Assembly: GCF_001189915.1 (NCBI RefSeq)
Contig: NZ_LFLS01000007.1
Coordinates: 124,001-188,000 of the forward strand
Length of the DNA: 64,000 bases
Source: Herbaspirillum autotrophicum
GTDB lineage: Bacteria > Pseudomonadota > Gammaproteobacteria > Burkholderiales > Burkholderiaceae_D
Direction: 5' to 3'
Shown: positions 35,046-44,184 of the stretch, one piece after another
Layout of the letters: each line of letters begins with the position of its first letter
Position numbering within the stretch: the stretch's first letter is position 1
Program-made: the position numbers and the translations under genes
Notes under the pieces: model-generated
Databases searched by the model: none
What the model was told of the DNA's origin: nothing
What the model saw: the letters and a program-made list of their open reading frames with translations, nothing else

Positions 35046-35071
35046 GCTTGTCACGCCGGCGCGCAACCCCT

Positions 35072-35087
35072 CGTGATCTGCATCACG
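35072..35087 (+). promoter_or_regulatory. Hairpin abutting the fliR start codon
   Basis: CGTGAT (35072-35077) pairs perfectly with ATCACG (35082-35087) around CTGC, ending one base before the fliR ATG at 35089. No Shine-Dalgarno sequence is visible in the preceding 43-base gap, so the stem occupies the place where a ribosome site would be. Confidence 0.6.
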
Positions 35088-35088
35088 C

Positions 35089-35883
35089 ATGATTTCGGTC
35101 ACCAGCGCCCAGCTCTATGTCTGGGTTGCTTCCTTTATCTGGCCGCTGACGCGGGTACTGGGCTTGCTGGCGATTGCACCGCCGTTCAGCAGCGCCAGCG
35201 TACCGCTGCTGGTCAAGGTAGTGCTGGGCGTCATGATCGCCACCGTCATCGCACCCAATGTACCGTTGCCGGCGGCACTCGACCCGATGTCCAGCGGCGG
35301 CATGCTGATTCTGGCGCAGCAGTTGCTGATCGGTCTGTCGATGGGATTTGCCATGCGCATCGTGTTCGCCGCCGTAGAAATGTCCGGCGAACTGGTCAGC
35401 ATGACCATGGGTCTGGGCTTCGCCATTTTCTTCGATCCGCAAACGCAAGGCCGCACCTCGGCCATCAGCCAGATGTTTTCCTTGCTGGCCACCATGGTGT
35501 TCCTGAGCATCAACGGTCATCTGATTCTGCTGTCGGTGCTGGCCGACAGCTTCAATACCCTGCCGATCAGTGCCGTGCCGATCACCGCCGAAGGCTTTCA
35601 TCAACTGGCACTGTGGGGGTCACGCGTATTCAGCATGGGCTTGCAATTGTCATTGCCGATTCTGGTGGCATTGCTGATCACCAACATGGCATTGGGCATT
35701 CTGACCCGCGCCGCGCCGCAATTGAATTTATTCGGCATCGGCTTTCCCATTACGCTGCTGACCGGCTTTGTGCTGATCGCCATTACGCTGCCTTATATCG
35801 TCACGCCGATGCAGAATTTCATGAGTCAATCGATAGAAATGATTCGACTTCTGGGTGCTGTTCCGCCTGTTCCGGTACGCTGA
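35089..35883 (+). CDS. fliR: Flagellar export gate protein FliR
   Basis: A 264-residue polytopic membrane protein starting MISVTSAQLYVWVASFIWPL, which aligns with the E. coli FliR start and fixes the ATG. Conserved internal segments include FAMRIVFAAVEMSGELVSMT and GLGFAIFFDPQTQGRTSAIS. It is present as one copy in the gate, fits its low-efficiency start, and ends the fliLMNOPQR run. Confidence 0.95.
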   Translation: MISVTSAQLYVWVASFIWPLTRVLGLLAIAPPFSSASVPLLVKVVLGVMIATVIAPNVPLPAALDPMSSGGMLILAQQLLIGLSMGFAMRIVFAAVEMSGELVSMTMGLGFAIFFDPQTQGRTSAISQMFSLLATMVFLSINGHLILLSVLADSFNTLPISAVPITAEGFHQLALWGSRVFSMGLQLSLPILVALLITNMALGILTRAAPQLNLFGIGFPITLLTGFVLIAITLPYIVTPMQNFMSQSIEMIRLLGAVPPVPVR

Positions 35884-35941
35884 AACGCCAGCCCGGAACC
35901 ATCCGGCAGCCTCGTCATCCAACCAGCCACTTGCATTTACA

Positions 35942-35975
35942 CCGGGCTTACAAATACTTTGCCCGGCTTTACAAT
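35942..35975 (+). promoter_or_regulatory. Putative promoter/operator of macAB
   Basis: CTTACA (35947-35952), 17 bases, TACAAT (35970-35975) makes a fair sigma-70 promoter. An inverted repeat, CCGGGC (35942-35947) and GCCCGG (35961-35966), covers the -35 and spacer and could be an operator. The same repeat could instead act as a weak terminator after fliR. Confidence 0.4.
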
Positions 35976-36033
35976 GTGCACTGCTGATTACGGGGCACAC
36001 TCTCGAACATCTTTCAGGACCAGACATGATGTC

Positions 36034-37245
36034 ATGTCACAACCTTTTCGCATGAACGTATCCAAAACTACCAAATACAGCGTCGCCGCTCTTGCCCTCA
36101 TCGCCGTCATTGTCGTCATCAAGGTCAAATTCTTCACGTCGCCGCCGGCCCCGACCTATCTGACCGCCACTGCTGCCACTACCGATATTGAAGATACCGT
36201 GCTGGCCAGCGGCACCGTCAAGGCATTCAAGCAAGTCAGTGTCGGCGCCCAGGCTTCGGGTCAGGTCAAGTCGCTCAAGGTGGCGCTCGGCGATACCGTC
36301 AAAAAAGGCCAGCTGATTGCTGAAATCGACGCCCTGGCGCAAGAAAATGCACTCAAGACCGCCGCCGCCGAACTCGACAATATCCGCGCCCAGCTGCGCG
36401 CCAAGGAAGCCACGCTGAAACAAGCCACGCTGGCCTACCAGCGCCAGCAGCAAATGCTGTCGCAGGACGCCAGTTCGCGCGAAAACTTTGAAACGGCCGA
36501 GGCCACCCTCAACACCACCAGCGCCGATATCGCCGCGCTCAAGACCCAGATCGACAAGGCCATGATTTCGGCCGACACGGCCCGCCTCAACCTCAGCTAC
36601 ACCAAAATCACGGCGCCGATGGATGGCGTGGTGGTCGCGGTGGTCACACAGGAAGGCCAGACCGTCAACGCCAATCAAAGTACACCGACCATCATCAAAC
36701 TGGCGCGTATGGATACCGTCACCGTCAAGGCACAGATTTCGGAAGCCGATGTGACCCGCGTGCATGCCGGCCAGAAGGTCTGGTTCACCATTCTCGGCGA
36801 ACCGGACAAACGGTATGAGAGCACCTTGCGGGCAGTGGAACCGGCGCCCGACTCGATCCTGCAGGATGACACCGCGGCCTCCACCGCAGCCAGCTCGGTC
36901 ACCGCCACGGCAATTTATTACAACGGCCAGCTCGACGTCCCCAACCCGGAAGGCAAGCTGCGCATTTCAATGACGGCGCAAGTGCACATCATCCTGAGCG
37001 CAGCCAAAAATGCCGTCGTGATTCCGTCCACCGCCCTCGGCACGCGCGGTGCCGACGGCCAGTATGAGGTCAGCGTGGTCGACGCCAAGGGCCAGGTCAG
37101 CAAGCGCAAAGTACGGGCCGGCATCAACACCAATGCCAGCGTGCAGATACTGGAAGGCCTCAAGGCCGGCGAAAAAGTCATCATTGGCGACGCTGACGGC
37201 AGCGCCGATCAGAATACCCACCGCGGTCCGCCGCCGGCGATGTAA
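36034..37245 (+). CDS. macA: MacA-like periplasmic adaptor protein
   Basis: A 403-residue membrane-fusion protein. An N-terminal membrane anchor ([17 protein letters not shown]) is followed by the split lipoyl/barrel-sandwich motif ([20 protein letters not shown] and [15 protein letters not shown]). Between them lies a long coiled-coil hairpin (residues about 105-200), and beta-barrel domains follow. It joins MacB to an outer-membrane channel, here encoded two genes on. The start is uncertain between 36034 and 36052; neither has a strong ribosome site. Confidence 0.9.
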   Translation: MSQPFRMNVSKTTKYSVAALALIAVIVVIKVKFFTSPPAPTYLTATAATTDIEDTVLASGTVKAFKQVSVGAQASGQVKSLKVALGDTVKKGQLIAEIDALAQENALKTAAAELDNIRAQLRAKEATLKQATLAYQRQQQMLSQDASSRENFETAEATLNTTSADIAALKTQIDKAMISADTARLNLSYTKITAPMDGVVVAVVTQEGQTVNANQSTPTIIKLARMDTVTVKAQISEADVTRVHAGQKVWFTILGEPDKRYESTLRAVEPAPDSILQDDTAASTAASSVTATAIYYNGQLDVPNPEGKLRISMTAQVHIILSAAKNAVVIPSTALGTRGADGQYEVSVVDAKGQVSKRKVRAGINTNASVQILEGLKAGEKVIIGDADGSADQNTHRGPPPAM

Positions 37246-37256
37246 GCGGGCCGCGC

Positions 37257-39206
37257 ATGACGACTCCTTTGCTGGAACTGAAAGATCTGCGCCGGGAATT
37301 TCCGGCCGGCGACCAGACCCTGACGGTACTCAACAATATCAACCTGCGCATTGATGCCGGTGAGATGGTGGCGATTGTGGGTGCGTCAGGCTCGGGCAAA
37401 TCGACGCTGATGAACATCCTCGGCTGCCTCGACAAACCGAGCGCCGGCACCTATCACGTGGCCGGCCGGGAAACCGGCAAACTGGATGCCGATGAGCTGG
37501 CCCAATTGCGGCGGGAGCATTTCGGCTTCATCTTTCAGCGCTATCACCTGCTGTCGGACCTCAGTGCGCTGGGCAATGTGGAAATACCGGCGATCTATGC
37601 CGGCGTCACCGGTGCTGCACGCCATGCCCGCGCCAGCGCCCTGCTGCAACGCCTGGGTCTGAGCGAGCGCATGCACCACCGGCCCGGGCAATTGTCCGGC
37701 GGCCAGCAACAACGCGTCAGTATCGCGCGCGCCCTGATGAACGGCGGCGAAGTGATTCTGGCCGATGAACCGACCGGCGCCCTCGATACCCACAGCGGCC
37801 ACGAAGTCATCAATATCCTCAAAGAGCTGAACGCCGACGGCCACACCATCATCATCGTCACGCATGACATGCAGGTGGCCGAACACGCACGCCGCATCAT
37901 CGAAATCCGCGATGGCGAAATCATCGCCGACAATGTGCGCGACGCCAGCGCCGCGCCGGTCCCACGCAGCAAGCCGCAGGCAGCGTCCGGGCCACGCATC
38001 GGCGCCGCCCTGGACCGGCTCAGGGAAGCGTTCCGCATGTCCTTGCTGGCAATGAACGCGCACCGGCTGCGGACCTTTCTGACCATGCTCGGCATCATCA
38101 TCGGCATTGCCTCGGTGGTGTCGGTGGTGGCGCTCGGTGCCGGCTCGCGCGAACGCATTCTGCAAGACATCAGCTCGATGGGCACCAATACGATTGATGT
38201 CTTTCCGGGCAGCGACTTCGGCGACATGAAAGCGGCTGCCATACGCACCCTGGTGCCGGCCGATGCCGATGCCCTGGCGCAGCAAAATTATGTCGACAGC
38301 GTCACGCCCAGTGTCGTCACCGCCTCTTCGGTACGTTATCGCAACGTCTCGATCAATGCCCAGATCAACGGCGTCGGCGAACAATATTTCCGGGTGCGCG
38401 GCATGACCATGGCCGAAGGCCAGAGCTTCAACCGCGACAGCGTGCGGCAACGATTGCAAGACGTCGTCATCGACGCCAACACGCGCAAGAAACTGTTTGC
38501 CGATGACGTCAATCCGATTGGTGCGGTGATCTTGCTCGGCAGCGTGCCCTGTCGTGTGATCGGCGTGGCCAGGAAACAGGAAAGCGGCTTCGGCAACAAT
38601 GACAGCCTGCGCGTGTGGGTGCCCTACACCACGGCCATGAGCCGCATGCTGGGTCAGAACTATCTGCAATCGCTGACGGTGCGCATCAGCGACAAGGTAT
38701 CGAGCAGCGCCGCCGAACAAGGCATCATCAAGCTGCTGACGCTGCGCCATCGCACCAAGGATTTCTATGTCTTCAATACCGACAGCATCCGTCAGACCAT
38801 CGAAAAAACTACTGCCACGCTGACCTTGCTGGTATCGATGATTGCCGTGATTTCGCTGATCGTCGGCGGTATCGGCGTCATGAATATCATGCTGGTATCG
38901 GTCACCGAACGCACCCGTGAAATCGGCGTACGCATGGCAGTTGGCGCACGCCAGAGCGATATCCTGCAACAGTTTCTGATCGAGGCGATTCTGGTCTGTC
39001 TGACCGGCGGCATGCTCGGGGTGTTGCTGGCGCTCGGCATCGGCGTGCTGTTTTCAAGTCTGGTCAGCAGCTTCAGCATGGTGTATTCGACGACCTCCAT
39101 CGTGACCGCATTTGCCTGCTCGACGCTGATCGGCGTGATCTTCGGTTTTCTGCCGGCACGCAACGCAGCCCGGCTCGATCCGGTCGATGCCCTGGCCCGA
39201 GAATAA
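37257..39206 (+). CDS. macB: MacB-like ABC efflux ATPase/permease
   Basis: 649 residues with an N-terminal ABC domain (Walker A GASGSGKS at 42-49, signature [15 protein letters not shown], Walker [13 protein letters not shown]). A C-terminal FtsX-like membrane domain ([20 protein letters not shown], periplasmic domain, then [20 protein letters not shown]) follows. MacB-type mechanotransmission pumps export macrolides, peptides, siderophores or lipids from the periplasm; which applies here is unknown. Confidence 0.93.
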   Translation: MTTPLLELKDLRREFPAGDQTLTVLNNINLRIDAGEMVAIVGASGSGKSTLMNILGCLDKPSAGTYHVAGRETGKLDADELAQLRREHFGFIFQRYHLLSDLSALGNVEIPAIYAGVTGAARHARASALLQRLGLSERMHHRPGQLSGGQQQRVSIARALMNGGEVILADEPTGALDTHSGHEVINILKELNADGHTIIIVTHDMQVAEHARRIIEIRDGEIIADNVRDASAAPVPRSKPQAASGPRIGAALDRLREAFRMSLLAMNAHRLRTFLTMLGIIIGIASVVSVVALGAGSRERILQDISSMGTNTIDVFPGSDFGDMKAAAIRTLVPADADALAQQNYVDSVTPSVVTASSVRYRNVSINAQINGVGEQYFRVRGMTMAEGQSFNRDSVRQRLQDVVIDANTRKKLFADDVNPIGAVILLGSVPCRVIGVARKQESGFGNNDSLRVWVPYTTAMSRMLGQNYLQSLTVRISDKVSSSAAEQGIIKLLTLRHRTKDFYVFNTDSIRQTIEKTTATLTLLVSMIAVISLIVGGIGVMNIMLVSVTERTREIGVRMAVGARQSDILQQFLIEAILVCLTGGMLGVLLALGIGVLFSSLVSSFSMVYSTTSIVTAFACSTLIGVIFGFLPARNAARLDPVDALARE

Positions 39207-40624
39207 TGAAAAAAATGACCTTACTTTCTACCCGCCCCGCACTGCTCGCCGCGCTGTCGGCCATGATCCTGTTATCCGGCTGCGGGGCATTGCTGCATAC
39301 ATCGTATGTGACGCCGGCCACGACCGTGCCAAGCCATTGGCAACAAGATACCCCGGCTGGCGACGGCTTGCCGGCGGATCAGTGGTGGCGCCGGTTTGGC
39401 GACAGCCAGCTCGATCATCTGATCGATGAAGCGTTACGACGCAACAATAATCTGGCCGCCGCCAGCATCAAGGTCCGGCGCGCCCAGCTCAGCGCCGGCT
39501 TGGCTGCGGATCAGCAATGGCCGGTGCTGAGCGCCAGTATCGGCACCAACAACAACCGCAATTTGCGCGGCAGTCCGAATGCCTACAACACCAGTTCGGC
39601 CAACATCTCGCTCAGTTACGAAGCCGACTTGTGGGGCCGCCTGGGCAGTCAGTACGATGCAAAAAAATGGGAAGCGCAAGCAACCATTGAAGACCGGGAA
39701 AGCACTGCCCTGACCCTGATCGGCACCACCGCCAATCTTTACTGGCAAAGCGCTTATCTGAATCAGCGGCTGGCGCTCAGCAGTCAAAGCATTGCGTATG
39801 CCGAGAAAACGCAAGAACTGGTAAGAGTGCAATATCAGGCCGGCGCCGTGTCGTCGCTGGAGATGCTGGAAGCGGAACAGAATCTGGCCGCGCAACAAGC
39901 CAGCCGCACCGATCTGCTGCGGCAACAGGTGGAAACTGCCAATGCACTGGCACTGTTATTCGATAATCCTCCCGGCCAAGGCTATGCGATACCGGCGACC
40001 TTGCCTGCCCGGCCGCTGCCGCCGTTACAGGCCGGCATGCCGACTCAATTGCTGAGCCGTCGTCCCGACCTGCGCGCCGCCGAATTGCGGCTGCGCGGAT
40101 CGCTGGCGACCGTCGATGCCACGCGTGCCAGTTACTATCCGACCCTGACGCTGACGGCCGCCGCCGGCGGCAGCAGCAATGCCTTGCGGGATGTATTGCA
40201 AAACCCGATTGCGACGCTCGGTGCCGGTCTGGTGCTGCCGTTCCTGCAATGGAATCAGATGCAATTGAACATCAAGGTGTCACAGGCCGACTATGAACTG
40301 GCCGTGGTCAATTTCCGCAGCACGCTGTATTCCGCATTTGGTGATGTCGAAAACGCCTTGTCGGCACGCCGCCAGTATGCCGACCAGACCGTGTTGCTGG
40401 AACGCAATCTGCAAGCGGCGCAAGCGGCTGAGCGTTTGTATGAGTTGCGTTACCGCAGCGGCTCCGTAGCGTTGAAATCCTGGCTCGATGCGCAGGAAAA
40501 ACGCCGCACCGCAGAAATCACGCTGGCGCAGAACCGCCTCGATGCCTTGAAAAATCAAGTCACCTTGTATCAGGCATTGGGTGGGGATATGCAGACTGCA
40601 ACGACGAGTGTCGCCGCACCATGA
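39206..40624 (+). CDS. NodT-family outer membrane efflux lipoprotein
   Basis: A 472-residue TolC/OprM-type channel. The lipobox LLSGC places the lipidated cysteine at residue 26. Two repeats of the outer-membrane efflux domain are recognisable (LIDEALRRNNNLAAASIKVR; ADYELAVVNFRSTLYSAFGD). Its ATG overlaps the macB stop by one base, making a complete tripartite pump operon with macA and macB. Confidence 0.92.
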   Translation: MKKMTLLSTRPALLAALSAMILLSGCGALLHTSYVTPATTVPSHWQQDTPAGDGLPADQWWRRFGDSQLDHLIDEALRRNNNLAAASIKVRRAQLSAGLAADQQWPVLSASIGTNNNRNLRGSPNAYNTSSANISLSYEADLWGRLGSQYDAKKWEAQATIEDRESTALTLIGTTANLYWQSAYLNQRLALSSQSIAYAEKTQELVRVQYQAGAVSSLEMLEAEQNLAAQQASRTDLLRQQVETANALALLFDNPPGQGYAIPATLPARPLPPLQAGMPTQLLSRRPDLRAAELRLRGSLATVDATRASYYPTLTLTAAAGGSSNALRDVLQNPIATLGAGLVLPFLQWNQMQLNIKVSQADYELAVVNFRSTLYSAFGDVENALSARRQYADQTVLLERNLQAAQAAERLYELRYRSGSVALKSWLDAQEKRRTAEITLAQNRLDALKNQVTLYQALGGDMQTATTSVAAP

Positions 40625-40664
40625 GGCGCGACCTGCTGCGAGCTTGCCGCTCGCAGCAGGCGCC
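40625..40664. terminator. Hairpin between convergent OMF gene and flgL
   Basis: CCTGCTGCGAGC (40632-40643) pairs perfectly with GCTCGCAGCAGG (40649-40660) around TTGCC, with outer GGCG/CGCC pairs. It fills the 46-base gap between convergent stops. There is no clean T tract on either side, so it may act as a stabilising 3' hairpin or factor-assisted terminator for both transcripts. Confidence 0.65.
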
Positions 40665-40670
40665 AAATGA

Positions 40671-41804
40671 TTATTTCAGATAGTTCAGCAGCGACAGGCT
40701 GCTGGTGGACACGAAGGTCTTTTGTGCTGCCTGCAGGAAAGTCTGTTGCAGCGCCAGCTGGCTGATCATCGCGGTCAGGTCGCCAGGAGTACGCCCCAAC
40801 AAATTGTTGGTGGTATCCGTGTACATCACATTCTTGGCAGCACCGGAATCGTTGAGGTTATCGATTTCGGTTTGACGTGCGCCCACCGATGCCTTGACCG
40901 CACCGATATTATTCATTTGCGTATCCAGACTGGTGCCGATCTGGCCGAGCGCCTTGACCAGTGCCGCCTGGCTGCCAGGAATCGGAGTCCGGGCGGCATT
41001 GGCGGCATCGGCGCCGAGCTTGGCTTGCGCGGCCTGCGTGAACAAGGTGCCGTAATTCGGATCGGTCGGCGATGCCGCATCCAGATTGGCTTGTGCGGTC
41101 TTGTAGGCAGCAATCGGCGTCTGGCCGCTGCCGGCCGGGTAGACAAACGACAACGCTGCCGCATTGTCGGCGTTATTGGCGGCTTCCGTGACCGGCACTG
41201 CCAGGGTATTGATCAGGTTCTGGATGGTCTTGAAGGTATCTTGTCCGTTACCCTGGAACACGGTCTGACCGGAAGCGCTGATTTCCATTTGCCGGGTCGA
41301 ATCGACCTGCAACGTTTGCTGGCCCTGATCACCGTTGTAGACAATCGCGCCGGAAGGATCGGTAGTAAACGGCTGAGTAGTGCTCTTGAAACCCGAAAAC
41401 AGGTAATTGCCCAGCGCATCGGTCGCATTGGCGTAACCCAGGATTTCCTTGAGATTGCCTTGCAGTTCGGTCGCCATGTTGGCGCGCTCGGCATTGCTGA
41501 ATGAGGCATTGCCGGCTGAAATCACGTTCGATTTGATCTTGGTCAGCATGGCAGTCATGCTTTCCAGCGTGTTATTGACTTGCGACAGCGACGCATCCGC
41601 ATTGTTGCGGTTGGTCTGATACTGCGCATTCATCACCTGCGATTGCGTCACGTCCAGCGCGCGTGCCGCCGCTACCGGGTCGTCGGACGGCGTCAGCACG
41701 CGTTGCTGAGCATCGATCTGCTGTTGCAATTTGATGAGTGACCCTTGCATGCTGGTCAAATCGTTATTGCTCAACTGATACAACATATTGGTGCTGATAC
41801 GCAT
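40671..41804 (-). CDS. flgL: Hook-filament junction protein FlgL (HAP3)
   Basis: A 377-residue junction protein with flagellin-like ends: MRISTNMLYQLSNNDLTSMQ at the start and a C-terminal QTFLQAAQKTFVSTSSLSLL helix. A variable middle domain separates them. It follows flgK by 25 bases and shares its sigma-28 promoter. Confidence 0.95.
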   Translation of the reverse strand: MRISTNMLYQLSNNDLTSMQGSLIKLQQQIDAQQRVLTPSDDPVAAARALDVTQSQVMNAQYQTNRNNADASLSQVNNTLESMTAMLTKIKSNVISAGNASFSNAERANMATELQGNLKEILGYANATDALGNYLFSGFKSTTQPFTTDPSGAIVYNGDQGQQTLQVDSTRQMEISASGQTVFQGNGQDTFKTIQNLINTLAVPVTEAANNADNAAALSFVYPAGSGQTPIAAYKTAQANLDAASPTDPNYGTLFTQAAQAKLGADAANAARTPIPGSQAALVKALGQIGTSLDTQMNNIGAVKASVGARQTEIDNLNDSGAAKNVMYTDTTNNLLGRTPGDLTAMISQLALQQTFLQAAQKTFVSTSSLSLLNYLK

Positions 41805-41829
41805 TTTATTCTTCCTTCAATTCTCTGGA

Positions 41830-44094
41830 CTAGCGGAGCGCCAACAAGGTGTTGAGCATGTCGCTGGCGGCCTGAATCACTTTCGATGCAGCCTGGTACT
41901 GCAATTGATTCTTGATCATGTTGGCCAGTTCTTCATCCTGATTGACGCCGGATTCGGATTGCTGCTCCAGTGTGATCGCCTGCAAGCGTGCGTTTTCCGC
42001 CTTGTTGGTGACCGAGATTTCATTGGTCTTGTTACCGATCATGCTGACCAGTTGCGAATACGATCCCTGGAACGAGGTATTGCCAACCGTATTGGCGGTC
42101 TGCAAGGCATTCAGCGCCTGCGCATTGCGGTTGTCATTGACACCGTTGGTATTCGGACCGACAAAGAACTGGTCGCCGTTGGCCGGTTGGCCGGTCAGTG
42201 TGAACGTGACGCCCGACACCGTATAAGTGTCACCGGCAACGTAAGGAACCGGCGAACCCGATGCCGCCGTCGTGGTGCTGCCGTCAGCATGCTTGATGCT
42301 GACCGCTGCTGCCGGCGACATGGCAAACGAGCCGCTGGCGCTGTCGAAGGTGAAGCCGATCTTGCTGCCCGGTGCCATCGGCGTATAAGTGGAATCGATT
42401 GATCCCGGGCTGATGGTGGCAGTACCGTTGTTGGCAGGTACCGGCGCAAACTTGAAGGTGTCGCCGTTGGCTGGCGCACCGCCAAGGATGAAGCTGACAC
42501 CGCCGCTGGAAATCGTGGCACCGGCCGAATATGGCACCGGCACACCGGCGGCATAAGTGGTCGTGACACCATCCGTTCCGGTGACATTGACGCTGGCGGG
42601 AGGCGTCAGTGCCAAGGTATTGGGCGTGCCGGTAGCATAGGTATACGTTTGATTCGGGCTGCCCGCAGCCAGAAAGGCGGCCTTGTCGAGGGTGGCGGCA
42701 CTCACGACGCCGGTACCGGTACCGGTGGTCGATGCGCCCATCGTGGTCACGGCGTTGGTCGATGTCAGGATGGGCGAACCGGCCGCGATTTTCTGCGTAT
42801 TGGTAATCGCCACACCAATCGAGGCAGCGCCGTTGACGGTTGGCTTGATCAGGAAACTGTCATTGGCGTTCATGGTCGGCGACGAATAGGTCACGCCATC
42901 AAGCACGACCGGGAACGTGCCGGCCGGCGTTGCCAGCGGATCAACCACGGTCTTGCTGTTATCCGACAGGCGCGTGAACGTATATTTGCTGCCGTCGTAA
43001 TCAAGACGGTAATCGCTGGTCGTCAGCTTGCTGGCATCTGTGATGGTAGCCGTCACCGTTGCTGCTGCCGAATTGCTGGTGCTGCTATTGACGATCGGCG
43101 AACCGATCTTGAAAAAGTCGGTGCCGATATCGCCGTTCTGATCCTGCCCCAGCTTGTGCTGCGCATTGAAGCTGTTGGCCAGCGCAATCGCCACGCGTCC
43201 CAGCGTATTTTGCGCCACGTCCAGTGTTTCGCTGCGATAGCTCATGATGCCGCCGAGTGCACCGCCGGCAAAGCTGCCGTCGGGAATCAATACATTATTG
43301 CCATTGGCCTGATACGACACTTGCAGACGGGTCGGATCGTCGGCAGCCGGCGTTGTCACCAGTGTGGTGGCCTGATTGCCCAGTACCAGCGGCTGGCCGG
43401 TGCCGATAAACACGCTCAGCGAACCATTGTCCTGCGGCAAGGTGGTGACCTTGACGATCTTGTTCAGATTGGCGATGACCTGATCGCGCTGATCCAGCAA
43501 GTCGTTCGGCGCATTGCCGCCGCTGCCGCCCTGCACCTTGAGAATCGCATTGTTCAGTTCCACCAGTTGCGCGGCATAGGAATTGATGGCCGTCACATTC
43601 GAAGTGATCTGGCTGTTGACCGCGGTGCGGCTTTCCGCCATCTGGTCATTCAGGCTCTGAAAACGTGCCGACAGTGACTGCGCGGCCGACAATACGGCCT
43701 GCCGGGCGCCATCGTTGTTCGGGGTCGATGCCAGATTCTGGGTCGCCTTGAAAAAGCTTTGCAATGCCGGCGACAGGCCGGCCGAAGTATCGGCCACCAG
43801 ATTGTCGAGCTGACTGATCTGGGCGTAATACGAATTGAGCGAACTGGCCGAAGTCTGCGACGCCAGCAATTGCGTATTCAGGAAATCGTTGTAGACGCGC
43901 TTGATTTCTGCGACCTGGGTACCTTGGCCGACGAAACCGTAACCGTAGTTGATGCCGCCGGCCGTGCTTTGCACGACTACCTGACGGTTATAGCCCGGCG
44001 TAGTTGCGTTCGAAATATTGTGGCTGGTAGTGGCTTGCGCTGCCTGAGCGGCTGCAAGTGCACTCTGCCCGATACTGAAGATATTGGTCGCCAT
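41830..44094 (-). CDS. flgK: Hook-filament junction protein FlgK (HAP1)
   Basis: 754 residues, long for FlgK (E. coli has 547). The start (NIFSIGQSALAAAQAAQATT, then SHNISNATTPGYNRQ) and the end (MIKNQLQYQAASKVIQAASD) are conserved. The extra length includes two similar ~70-residue segments, residues 481-551 and 577-647, both with VPYxAG, GVxFxLxGxPANGD and a final GP/AP, plus a weaker third near 395-418. A sigma-28 promoter lies directly upstream. Confidence 0.95.
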   Translation of the reverse strand: MATNIFSIGQSALAAAQAAQATTSHNISNATTPGYNRQVVVQSTAGGINYGYGFVGQGTQVAEIKRVYNDFLNTQLLASQTSASSLNSYYAQISQLDNLVADTSAGLSPALQSFFKATQNLASTPNNDGARQAVLSAAQSLSARFQSLNDQMAESRTAVNSQITSNVTAINSYAAQLVELNNAILKVQGGSGGNAPNDLLDQRDQVIANLNKIVKVTTLPQDNGSLSVFIGTGQPLVLGNQATTLVTTPAADDPTRLQVSYQANGNNVLIPDGSFAGGALGGIMSYRSETLDVAQNTLGRVAIALANSFNAQHKLGQDQNGDIGTDFFKIGSPIVNSSTSNSAAATVTATITDASKLTTSDYRLDYDGSKYTFTRLSDNSKTVVDPLATPAGTFPVVLDGVTYSSPTMNANDSFLIKPTVNGAASIGVAITNTQKIAAGSPILTSTNAVTTMGASTTGTGTGVVSAATLDKAAFLAAGSPNQTYTYATGTPNTLALTPPASVNVTGTDGVTTTYAAGVPVPYSAGATISSGGVSFILGGAPANGDTFKFAPVPANNGTATISPGSIDSTYTPMAPGSKIGFTFDSASGSFAMSPAAAVSIKHADGSTTTAASGSPVPYVAGDTYTVSGVTFTLTGQPANGDQFFVGPNTNGVNDNRNAQALNALQTANTVGNTSFQGSYSQLVSMIGNKTNEISVTNKAENARLQAITLEQQSESGVNQDEELANMIKNQLQYQAASKVIQAASDMLNTLLALR

Positions 44095-44123
44095 ACTATA
44101 TTTTCTCTAACGGAATACCTGTG

Positions 44124-44150
44124 TCATCGGCACATCGCGGCAAAACTTTA
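44124..44150 (-). promoter_or_regulatory. Sigma-28 promoter of flgK-flgL
   Basis: On the minus strand, TAAAGTTT (perfect -35) is followed after 11 bases by GCCGATGA (seven of eight at -10). It lies between flgJ and flgK, 30 bases before the flgK ATG, so junction proteins can be made late, separately from the rod-hook genes upstream. Confidence 0.85.
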
Positions 44151-44184
44151 GCACTGCATGCAGCGCCCGGCCCGGAGACCGGAT

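Noticed and set aside
37386-38969. A 527-codon open frame on the minus strand opposite macB
   Set aside because: MacB on the plus strand has all ABC motifs; the antisense product is His/Asp/Gln-rich with no domain.
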